A stretch of DNA of 64,000 bases from Rossellomorea pakistanensis (lineage in GTDB: Bacteria > Bacillota > Bacilli > Bacillales > Bacillaceae_B). Position 1 is the stretch's first letter. Every line of letters begins with the position of its first letter. Both the position numbers and the translations under genes were made by a program. Positions 53,386 through 60,227 of this stretch are shown here, in pieces. The stretch covers positions 186,001 to 250,000 of the forward strand of contig NZ_JAFBDZ010000005.1 of assembly GCF_016908495.1 (NCBI RefSeq), given 5' to 3'. Under the pieces are notes generated by a model, which saw only the letters and a list, made by a program, of their open reading frames with translations, was not told the DNA's origin and searched no databases.

Positions 53386-53463
53386 CCTTATTTTGATGAA
53401 TCTGTTACGATTGCAGATCCATATGGAATGAAATTTCACTTGTTTGAAAGAAAAAAAAGTTAA
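53386..53463 (+). pseudogene. VOC/glyoxalase family C-terminal remnant
   Basis: An isolated frame reads DESVTIADPYGMKFHLFERK and stops. IADPYGxxFHLFE is the end of vicinal-oxygen-chelate (glyoxalase/bleomycin-resistance) domains, whose final glutamate binds metal. The front of the gene is missing and no start is present, so only the tail survives. Confidence 0.55.
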
Positions 53464-53579
53464 ATTAAAATGTTACATTTTTATTCCTTCTCTATAAGGG
53501 GCATATATTAATGAAGGAATTTTTAATTGAATTTAAAAGAGTTGTATATAGATCCTTTCTCGTTTTTTGGAGGAAATTT

Positions 53580-53593
53580 TGAAAGCGTTTTCA
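53580..53593 (+). promoter_or_regulatory. CcpA cre site upstream of the AGCS promoter
   Basis: TGAAAGCGTTTTCA matches the cre consensus TGWAANCGNTNWCA at every defined position. It lies upstream of the -35, about 52 bp before the expected start of transcription, a position at which CcpA activates rather than represses. Confidence 0.85.
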
Positions 53594-53603
53594 AATAAAG
53601 GGA

Positions 53604-53632
53604 TTGTCTTTACGAAAGGATTCTCTTATAAT
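53604..53632 (+). promoter_or_regulatory. SigA promoter of the AGCS symporter gene
   Basis: TTGTCT and TATAAT separated by 17 bp, 47 bp before the TTG start codon. Confidence 0.75.
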
Positions 53633-53679
53633 AACAAAATAGATACAAAATTCAGAGAATTCACAAAGGGGGAAATGGT

Positions 53680-55134
53680 TTGGCTGATTTTGTTGGTAAG
53701 ATTGTGGAGATTTTGTGGAGTACACCGATGATTGTTTTTTGTTTAGGGGTAGGTTTACTTTTTTCTATTATGACTCGGTTCTTGCAGGTGAGACATATTA
53801 AAGAAATGGTTAGACTTATGCTTGAGGGGAAAAGCTCTGCTGCCGGAGTTTCCTCGTTCCAGGCTTTAGCTATTTCATTATCTGGTCGTGTAGGGACAGG
53901 AAATATTGCGGGTACAGCAACTGCCATTGCTTTCGGGGGACCGGGAGCGGTTTTCTGGATGTGGGCGATTGCGTTTATCGGAGCAGGAAGTGCATTTGTT
54001 GAATCGACCCTTGCTCAGATATATAAACAAAAACAGGATGGAGAGTATCGTGGTGGTCCTGCTTATTATATTGAAAAAGGCATAGGCTGGAAATGGTATG
54101 GAATCATCTTTTCTGTATCCGCACTGTTAGCTATGAGTTTATTAATGCCTGGAATTCAGTCTAACTCCATTGCCATTGGTCTAGAGAATGCATTTGGAAT
54201 TAATACTTATATTACAGCTACTGTTCTTATTATCTTATTAGCTATTATTATCTTTGGTGGAGTTAAGCGAATTGCAAATGTTGCCCAATTTATCGTGCCG
54301 TTTATGGCAGCTGGATATATCCTATTAGCTTTAGTTATTATTGCGATGAATATTGGAGAACTTCCAGAAGTTATTTCTCTTATCTTCCGTAGTGCATTTG
54401 GATTTGATTCTGCCTTTGGTGGGATTATAGGGATGGCCATTTCGTGGGGAGTTAAGAGAGGAATTTATTCCAATGAGGCAGGACAGGGAACAGGACCTCA
54501 TGCAGCAGCTGCGGCAGAGGTTTCTCACCCAGCAAAACAGGGTCTTGTCCAGGCATTTTCCGTTTATATTGATACACTTTTTGTCTGTTCAGCAACAGCG
54601 TTTATGATTCTTTTCACAGGTATGTATAATACGCAGGCTCCAGATGGATCATTTATTATCAATAATCTTCAAGGGGTAGAAGCAGGTCCAGAGTATACTC
54701 AAGCGGCGATTGAAAGTGTTCTTCCAGGATTTGGTGCAGGATTCGTTGGTATTGCATTGTTCTTCTTCGCATTTACTACTATTATGGCTTATTACTATAT
54801 TGCCGAAACAAATATCGCCTATCTTGTTCGTAAGAGAAGCAGTAAAGTTCCTATGTTTATCCTTAAATTGGTCTTACTTGGCTCGGTCTTTTATGGGGCT
54901 GTTAAAACAGCGAACCTTGCATGGGCATTAGGAGATATTGGGCTTGGACTTATGGTATGGCTTAATTTAATCGCTATTGTTATCTTATACAAACCGGCAA
55001 TTCGGGCATTAAAGGATTATGAAGCCCAGAAGAAACAAGGGCTTGACCCCGTATTTGATCCTGCAAAACTAGGTATTAAGAATGCAGATTATTGGGAAAG
55101 TGACGATCATAAGAATCGAGAAAAAGTTTCATAG
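53680..55134 (+). CDS. Sodium:alanine/glycine symporter (AGCS family)
   Basis: A 484-residue carrier of the alanine or glycine:cation symporter family (AlsT-like), with about eleven helices. Signatures are SRFQ-like VSSFQALAISLSGRVGTGNI, IAFGGPGAVFWMWAIAFIG, GVKRGIYSNEAGQGTGPHAA and TIMAYYYIAETNIAYL. It imports alanine, glycine or glutamine with sodium. The TTG start has AAAGGGGGA 6 bp upstream. The perfect cre upstream of the promoter suggests carbon-catabolite control. Terminator at 55151. Confidence 0.94.
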   Translation: MADFVGKIVEILWSTPMIVFCLGVGLLFSIMTRFLQVRHIKEMVRLMLEGKSSAAGVSSFQALAISLSGRVGTGNIAGTATAIAFGGPGAVFWMWAIAFIGAGSAFVESTLAQIYKQKQDGEYRGGPAYYIEKGIGWKWYGIIFSVSALLAMSLLMPGIQSNSIAIGLENAFGINTYITATVLIILLAIIIFGGVKRIANVAQFIVPFMAAGYILLALVIIAMNIGELPEVISLIFRSAFGFDSAFGGIIGMAISWGVKRGIYSNEAGQGTGPHAAAAAEVSHPAKQGLVQAFSVYIDTLFVCSATAFMILFTGMYNTQAPDGSFIINNLQGVEAGPEYTQAAIESVLPGFGAGFVGIALFFFAFTTIMAYYYIAETNIAYLVRKRSSKVPMFILKLVLLGSVFYGAVKTANLAWALGDIGLGLMVWLNLIAIVILYKPAIRALKDYEAQKKQGLDPVFDPAKLGIKNADYWESDDHKNREKVS

Positions 55135-55150
55135 AGTTTTAGCCAAGTTT

Positions 55151-55192
55151 AAGAAAAGAAGCTCATGTACATCATGGGCTTCTTTTCTTTTT
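55151..55192 (+). terminator. Terminator of the AGCS gene
   Basis: AAGAAAAGAAGCTCATG pairs with CATGGGCTTCTTTTCTT, then TTT. Confidence 0.92.
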
Positions 55193-55196
55193 AGTT

Positions 55197-55424
55197 GACT
55201 CTTTTCTAAAGTTTGTTACTTTTAACAACATTAAAAACGCAAAGTGGATTGGAGCGGAAGGCACTTAACTCCTGCGGGATGCAGAGGAAAAGTCGAGACC
55301 CCGCAGACGGAACGTCGAGGTGGCTTGACTTCCTCCCCGCGGAAAGAAAGCGCCTGTAGCGGAAAGGAACGGTCAACGGCAAATAGTTTATTCCTAAAAA
55401 ACAACAATCAATACGAAAAGAGCC
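55197..55424. repeat. Bacillaceae intergenic repeat with GC-rich core
   Basis: Terminal words GACTCTTTTC and GAAAAGAGCC flank a GC-rich core with GGAGCGGAAGGCACT, CTCCTGCGGGA, GACCCCGCAG and CCGCGGAAAG, where CTGCGGG and CCCGCAG pair. This element type is common in Bacillaceae intergenic DNA and often produces spurious ORFs. A core-less relative is at 48693-48806. Confidence 0.8.
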
Positions 55425-55490
55425 TTTTAGTTTTATAGGAACTTAAAAAAATATAATAGGTTGATAACTTTGAAATTAGTTTGTCCTAAT

Positions 55491-55591
55491 CTAGCTCCGG
55501 AAGTCTAAGTCAAGCCATGAATGAAGGGAAATGCACTACCATCCTTCTTGGCTCGTCTTATGCTTGTCGGGGTAAACGGGGCACTTACGCT
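55491..55591. repeat. CTAGCTCC...GTCGGGG...CACTTACGCT intergenic repeat, degraded
   Basis: The words CTAGCTCCGG, AAGTCAAGCC, CTTGGCTCGTCTTATG, CTTGTCGGGG and GGGGCACTTACGCT occur in this order in a family of Bacillaceae intergenic repeats. Here the first part is degenerate. From 55592 to 55626 nothing is seen. Confidence 0.62.
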
Positions 55592-55626
55592 ATTTGTTAT
55601 TTTTTGGTTGAACCTCTGAGAAAAAA

Positions 55627-55695
55627 CTGTCTTACAAAAGTGTAAGATAGATGTCATCTAAATAAATTTTTATGAATAGGTTTACTTTCTATAAT
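55627..55695 (+). promoter_or_regulatory. BceR-like operator and promoter of the envelope operon
   Basis: CTGTCTTACA and TGTAAGATAG form an inverted repeat (TTACA-N4-TGTAA), the motif class of BceR-type response regulators. A third half-site TGTCA lies 11 bp after TGTAA. A TATAAT -10 starts at 55690, 45 bp after the box, with no good -35. The same layout, to the base, is at 63307-63375. Confidence 0.78.
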
Positions 55696-55830
55696 GTAAA
55701 CAGTGGAAAAAAAGGAAATTACCATTCGGTATTTTGTGAAAATTGGAATTGGATTTGAAATGAACAAATGAAAATAGTAGACTAGAAATGTCAATTGAAA
55801 GGTTTCTACCTGAGAATGAAAGGGTAATTT

Positions 55831-56565
55831 GTGAGTGTTATGATCATTATTATGAGTGTATTATTTATCATTTTTTTATTCCTGATTTATGCCGTCTTAC
55901 CAACATTGGTTATTCGAATTTTTGGACTAAGTATTATTCAAAGAATATCTGACGAAAGATCGATTGCTTTAACTTTTGATGATGGACCTGATCCTGATTA
56001 TACTCCTCAACTATTAGACTTGTTAAAAAGGTTTAATGTAAAAGCATCTTTTTTTGTAGTAGGGGAAAAGGTGAAAAATAACCCTGAGCTTGTTAGGCGT
56101 ATGCATGCTGAGGGTCACACCATTGGAATCCATCATTATCATCATATATCGAGCTGGATTATGTCTCCCTTTAAACTAAGAGAACAATTAAGATTAACCG
56201 AAGAGCTTATTACGCGATGTACGAATGAAAAGGTTCATTTTTACCGTCCCCCATGGGGGCATTTCAATCTGTTTTCACTACTTGTAGGGAGGCAGTATTC
56301 TATCATTATGTGGAACAAAATTTTTAAGGATTGGAAAACGGAAGTCTGTAAAGAAAGTCTTCTGGAAAAACTTCATGCCAACACTGAAGGAGGTTCTATT
56401 TATCTTCTTCATGATAGTGGAGTTACCTTAGGGGCAGACCGAGAAGCGCCTAAATATATGATAGAAAAGCTAGAAAAATTTTTAGAGGAAAGCAGACGAA
56501 ATCGGGTTGCGTTCATTTCACTAAATGAACTTTATCAACTTGATAAAAATACGAGGGTTATATGA
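55831..56565 (+). CDS. Membrane-anchored NodB-type polysaccharide/glycolipid deacetylase
   Basis: A 244-residue CE4 deacetylase. One N-terminal helix anchors it; the NodB domain covers about 42-235. Metal aspartates are in ALTFDDGPDPDYT, the histidines in TIGIHHYHH, the arginine motif is FYRPPWGHFN and the base region is IYLLHDSGVTLG. The missing wall-binding parts and the membrane anchor suggest a lipid-linked sugar substrate. It starts at GTG after AAAGGG, and overlaps the DedA gene by 4 bp. First gene of an operon behind a BceR-like box. Confidence 0.87.
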   Translation: MSVMIIIMSVLFIIFLFLIYAVLPTLVIRIFGLSIIQRISDERSIALTFDDGPDPDYTPQLLDLLKRFNVKASFFVVGEKVKNNPELVRRMHAEGHTIGIHHYHHISSWIMSPFKLREQLRLTEELITRCTNEKVHFYRPPWGHFNLFSLLVGRQYSIIMWNKIFKDWKTEVCKESLLEKLHANTEGGSIYLLHDSGVTLGADREAPKYMIEKLEKFLEESRRNRVAFISLNELYQLDKNTRVI

Positions 56566-57149
56566 GTATTGATACGATAGAACATTATATAAACTCATAC
56601 GGATATATCATTATCTTTTTTTTGTTGTTTTTTGGAATTGTGGGGATTCCTGCCCCAGAAGAATCACTATTATTTTTAATAGGGATATTGATTATAAATG
56701 AAAAGCTCTCTTTTGGTTATGCCGTGATTAGTGCCTTACTTGGCGTTTTCTTGGGAATGCTTACAGCTTATGGATGTGGAAAATTTGTTGGTTACCCGTT
56801 TATTCAAAAGTATGGGAAATATATTGGTATTTCCACTGAACGTTGGAATAAGGCAAAAGCTAAGTATACTAAAAATGTAAAAAGAACCATTGTTTTGGGA
56901 TTTTATTTGCCGGGAATACGTCAAATAAGTCCCTACTTTGCTGGTATTGCTGAAATTCAATTTAAAACCTTCTTTTTGTATTCATTAGTAGGCTCGTTAT
57001 GTTGGACAATTCCCTTTATTGTTGTTGGATATTATGCAGGAGAATATTTTGAAATTAATCCGAAATACGTACCATATTTAGGGTTAGCATTATTGGTAAT
57101 CTTTTTATTCTCTCTTTCCATCAATTATTTAAAAGAAAAATATAGATAA
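56562..57149 (+). CDS. DedA family membrane protein
   Basis: A 195-residue DedA protein with four to five helices and the re-entrant motifs GIPAPEESLLFLIGIL and LGFYLPGIRQISPYFAGI, where the Gly and Arg are conserved. DedA proteins include UptA-type flippases that recycle undecaprenyl phosphate, and others move phosphatidylethanolamine; several are required for resistance to cationic peptides. ATGA overlap with the deacetylase gene ensures co-translation. Confidence 0.9.
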   Translation: MSIDTIEHYINSYGYIIIFFLLFFGIVGIPAPEESLLFLIGILIINEKLSFGYAVISALLGVFLGMLTAYGCGKFVGYPFIQKYGKYIGISTERWNKAKAKYTKNVKRTIVLGFYLPGIRQISPYFAGIAEIQFKTFFLYSLVGSLCWTIPFIVVGYYAGEYFEINPKYVPYLGLALLVIFLFSLSINYLKEKYR

Positions 57150-57162
57150 GTCAGAGGAGTTT

Positions 57163-58296
57163 ATGATGAAGATTCTTGTGTTCCCTTTATTTCAGTTTCC
57201 AACAGGGCACTTAAAGGTGGCTGAAACGGTTAACGAATATATTGCTGAAAAATACCCAGAGGCAGAATTGAAAATTATTGATTTCCTTAGTTATTGTAAC
57301 TGTAATCTAGAGAAAATGATTTCATCCATTTATTTTAAATGGATTAATACGACGCCTTCTATTTATCGGACTTTATATAAAACCGTCATGTATTCCGATC
57401 AACAACGAAAACTAAAACCAGACTTTCGTTTTTTCTCACTCTATTTTGAGAAGAAAATGAAAAAACTGATTGAAGATGAAGATCCGTCATTAATTATTTG
57501 TACTCATTCCTTTCCATCTAGCGTCATTGGAAAGCTAAAGAATAAAGGAAGTATCCATAATATTTCTACAGTCAATATTTATACAGACTTTTTTATGAAT
57601 GATATATGGGCGAAAAAAGAGATTCAATATCATTTTGTTCCTCATGTTAAGGCCAAAGAAAAGCTTATTTCAGATTATCAAATTAAAGAAGAAAGTATTT
57701 TCGTTACAGGAATACCAGTGAAATCCTCCTTTGATGACTCTGAACAACCATTAAAAACAACGGTTAAACATGTATTAGTAGCAGGAGGAAATAATGGATT
57801 ATATAAAACGAATGAACTAATCCAAATGATGAATAGTCTTTCATCCATTAAATTTACCGTTTTGTGCGGCAACAATCGAGAACTTTATTCGATTCTAAAA
57901 CAATTGGATTCCAGTCATATACAACCAAGAGGATATATTCATTGTTCAAAAGAACTTGATCGATTATACAGTGAAGTGGATGCCATCCTTACAAAGCCTG
58001 GTGGTGTAACCATAAGCGAAGCAATCCGAAAAAGAATTCCGATCTTTATCCTTAATTCACTGCCGGGACAAGAGGAAATTAATTTAAACTTCCTTTTAAA
58101 AGAGGGAATCGCTATTAGTATTTTACCTTATAAGCTAATAGAACAAGTGACATCCATCCTTACCAATGAAGAAGAAATGACTTCTTTAAAAAAGAAAATG
58201 GACTTATATCTTGAAAAACTATCTTGCCCATTCTCTGAGGCGATTAGTTCCATTATTAGCAAGGAATTTTCTTATAAACTTATAAAATCACAATAA
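57163..58296 (+). CDS. Glycolipid glycosyltransferase (GT28, MGDG synthase/UgtP-like)
   Basis: A 377-residue GT-B glycosyltransferase of the monogalactosyl-diacylglycerol synthase and UgtP branch. The N-terminal PTGHLKVAETVNEYIAEKYPEAEL-type segment (residues 14-37) is the lipid-side motif, IICTHSFPSS and VPHVKAKEKLI belong to the first domain, and KPGGVTISEAI with GQEEINLNFL form the nucleotide-sugar site. It adds a sugar to diacylglycerol or a similar lipid at the membrane. As third gene of the operon it suggests that the deacetylase acts on its glycolipid product. GAGGAG before ATG. Confidence 0.86.
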   Translation: MMKILVFPLFQFPTGHLKVAETVNEYIAEKYPEAELKIIDFLSYCNCNLEKMISSIYFKWINTTPSIYRTLYKTVMYSDQQRKLKPDFRFFSLYFEKKMKKLIEDEDPSLIICTHSFPSSVIGKLKNKGSIHNISTVNIYTDFFMNDIWAKKEIQYHFVPHVKAKEKLISDYQIKEESIFVTGIPVKSSFDDSEQPLKTTVKHVLVAGGNNGLYKTNELIQMMNSLSSIKFTVLCGNNRELYSILKQLDSSHIQPRGYIHCSKELDRLYSEVDAILTKPGGVTISEAIRKRIPIFILNSLPGQEEINLNFLLKEGIAISILPYKLIEQVTSILTNEEEMTSLKKKMDLYLEKLSCPFSEAISSIISKEFSYKLIKSQ

Positions 58297-58331
58297 TAGA
58301 ATAATAGCCTACCTGTAATGCTAGGGATTAG

Positions 58332-58387
58332 GGGTGAGCCAATTAGAGATAGTAGTACTGTATCCATAATTGGTTCACCCTTTTAGT
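58332..58387 (+). terminator. Terminator of the envelope operon
   Basis: GGGTGAGCCAATTA pairs with TAATTGGTTCACCC, followed by TTTTAGTTTT. Confidence 0.88.
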
Positions 58388-58532
58388 TTTCTAGTTATAA
58401 AAAAGGCTTTTAACGAAGAATTAAAAAGAAAAGTGTGAATCAATCAAAATTATTAATCTTCTGAAAATAGTATATTCAAAAAAGCTAAAGCCCTATATAA
58501 TCATAGTAATGATTAACAATGGAGGGATAAAC

Positions 58533-58601
58533 ATGAAAAAAAGAATGAGTGTAAATTTTATAATCCTACATCGGAAACTATCGGAGCACGTACAATACTA
58601 A
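58533..58601 (+). CDS. Leader peptide of the MFS exporter
   Basis: A 22-codon frame, MKKRMSVNFIILHRKLSEHV ending QY, with GGAGGG 7 bp before its ATG. It stops 43 bp before the MFS start and covers one arm of each of two competing stems (58565-58621). This is the layout of attenuator leader peptides of drug-efflux and ribosome-protection genes, whose stalled translation opens the downstream gene. The peptide itself has no other recognisable role. Confidence 0.6.
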   Translation: MKKRMSVNFIILHRKLSEHVQY

Positions 58602-58621
58602 TTTTGTAGGTGCGTGCTTCC
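58565..58621 (+). promoter_or_regulatory. Candidate attenuator with two mutually exclusive stems
   Basis: CCTACA (58565) can pair with TGTAGG (58605), and GGAGCACG (58583) with CGTGCTTCC (58613). The pairings cross, so only one can form, and the leader peptide ribosome would decide which. No T-run follows, so control may be translational or by an unusual terminator. Confidence 0.55.
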
Positions 58622-58643
58622 TATAAAAAGGGGATCTTACAGA

Positions 58644-59885
58644 ATGCGCGCATCTCGTGTTTATTTAATTATGATGACAACGTTGACGTTTGCAAATGCA
58701 ACAATGTTCACAACGTATGCTGTTTATTATGTTAATGGGCTAGGCTTTAACCCCTTAGAGCTTTTATTAATTGGAACAGCTCTCGAATTAACCATTTTAG
58801 TATGTGAAACACCAACAGGAGTAATAGCTGATACGAGAGGGAGAAGAATTTCCGTGCTGACGGGGATTTTTGTAATCGGCTTAGCCTTTATATTAGAAGG
58901 CTCCGTTCCTTACATTCATCTCATGTTCGGTAGCTTTACCTTATTCGCTGGTGTAATGGTTGCGGAAGTGATTCGTGGAGTAGGCGAAACCTTTATTAGC
59001 GGGGCAGGAGTCGCGTGGATTACGGATGAAATTGGAGACCACCTGATTGGGGATCTGTTCCTAAAATCGAATCAAATAAATCAAGTGATGAATTTGTTAG
59101 GAATTGTTTGCAGTGTGATTTTATCTTCGATTGCCTTAAATCTTCCTTATATTATTGGTGGTATGATTTATCTTTTGCTTGTCATCTTTTTGATTTTAAA
59201 AATGAAGGAGACAAATTTTAAGAAGCAGAAGAGTCAGCCATCTGTTAAGCATGCAATTCAAACGTTTCGACATGGAGTAAGAGTTATAAGAGGAAGTACA
59301 ATCCTTCTTGCCCTTATTGGGGCTGTACTTTTCGCTGGTGCAGGATCAGAAGGCTATGATCGATTATGGGAAGCGCATATTCTCACATCATTCCAGCTTC
59401 CCGAATTTTTAGAGCTGTCAGCCTCCGTATGGATTGGACTATTTAGTGTGTTGGCAACGGTGTTTTCTTTTGCAGCTGCCACCTTTGCAAGAAAAGTAAT
59501 CGATTCAAGTAATGGACAAAGAGTTGTCACAGTCCTGTCATGGTTAATAGCTGGTAAAATCATCATGCTAATGGTTTTTGCCCTTGTTGAAAAATTTTGG
59601 TTTGCTCTTGGAAGCTTCTTAGTCTTGAGTATGATCAGGACGATTTATTATCCATTGTATTCCACTTGGCTCAATCAAAATATTCCAAGCCATTCGAGGG
59701 CAACAATTCTTTCAATGGTCAGTCAATTTGATGCTTTTGGTCAGACGATAGGCGGGCCAGTAGTTGGAGCGATAGGAACAAGGTTTACAATAAGATCATC
59801 ACTATTGGCTGCAGGTGTCTTTCTTTTGCCCGTTTTGGTTGTTTATCGTAGAGCCATAGCTAGGAAGGATAGATTAACCGAATAG
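58644..59885 (+). CDS. MFS transporter, probable drug exporter
   Basis: A 413-residue major facilitator with about twelve helices. Motif A appears as GVIADTRGRRISVLTG after the second helix, and ELTILVCETPTGV is typical of the macrolide/tetracycline-like exporter group of Bacillus. The ATG at 58644 follows AAAAGGGGATC; a longer frame from 58614 starts inside the attenuator stem and is rejected. The leader peptide in front supports a drug-inducible pump, but the drug is not predictable. Confidence 0.84.
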   Translation: MRASRVYLIMMTTLTFANATMFTTYAVYYVNGLGFNPLELLLIGTALELTILVCETPTGVIADTRGRRISVLTGIFVIGLAFILEGSVPYIHLMFGSFTLFAGVMVAEVIRGVGETFISGAGVAWITDEIGDHLIGDLFLKSNQINQVMNLLGIVCSVILSSIALNLPYIIGGMIYLLLVIFLILKMKETNFKKQKSQPSVKHAIQTFRHGVRVIRGSTILLALIGAVLFAGAGSEGYDRLWEAHILTSFQLPEFLELSASVWIGLFSVLATVFSFAAATFARKVIDSSNGQRVVTVLSWLIAGKIIMLMVFALVEKFWFALGSFLVLSMIRTIYYPLYSTWLNQNIPSHSRATILSMVSQFDAFGQTIGGPVVGAIGTRFTIRSSLLAAGVFLLPVLVVYRRAIARKDRLTE

Positions 59886-59933
59886 TAATGAGGAAGAGCT
59901 CATTTCTTTATGAATTGAGTTCTTTTTAATGAG

Positions 59934-60066
59934 CGTAACTCGGTAATTTAAACCTCGTAAAAGTTCGATAGGCTCATAAAAGTTGAAAGCCACCTTATAA
60001 AGCACCCGTATCAATTCATAAAACGAGAAAGCGGCACATAACCAGTTGATCATGCCTCATAAAAGT
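59934..60066. repeat. CTCATAAAA-core phased array, second locus
   Basis: Cores (CGTAAAA, CTCATAAAA, TTATAAA, TTCATAAAA, CACATAA, CTCATAAAA) begin near 59934, 59956, 59975, 59996, 60017, 60037 and 60058, 19-22 bp apart. Same core word and phase as 6246-6640. The rest of the gap to 60227 holds only AT-rich promoter-like sequence. Confidence 0.72.
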
Positions 60067-60227
60067 TTTTGACTAAACACAGAGTAGCTCCCCAAGCAGC
60101 TCAGCGCTTTCCTTTTTGAACAATTTACATAAAAAGGCCAGCATTGTAATTTGAGTTTTTTAAATATTTGCTCAGAAGTGATAAAATAAAGGTTATCAAA
60201 TTACTGATCGGGGAGGAAGAAACAACT

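Noticed and set aside
53579..53750. Frame starting TTG with GGAGGA before it, upstream of the AGCS gene
   Set aside because: It would put the perfect cre and the SigA promoter inside a coding region and overlaps the real gene in another frame; the product is not protein-like.
55244..55438. Open frame in the GC-rich repeat
   Set aside because: It lies wholly inside the intergenic repeat, a known source of false ORFs, and lacks a ribosome site.
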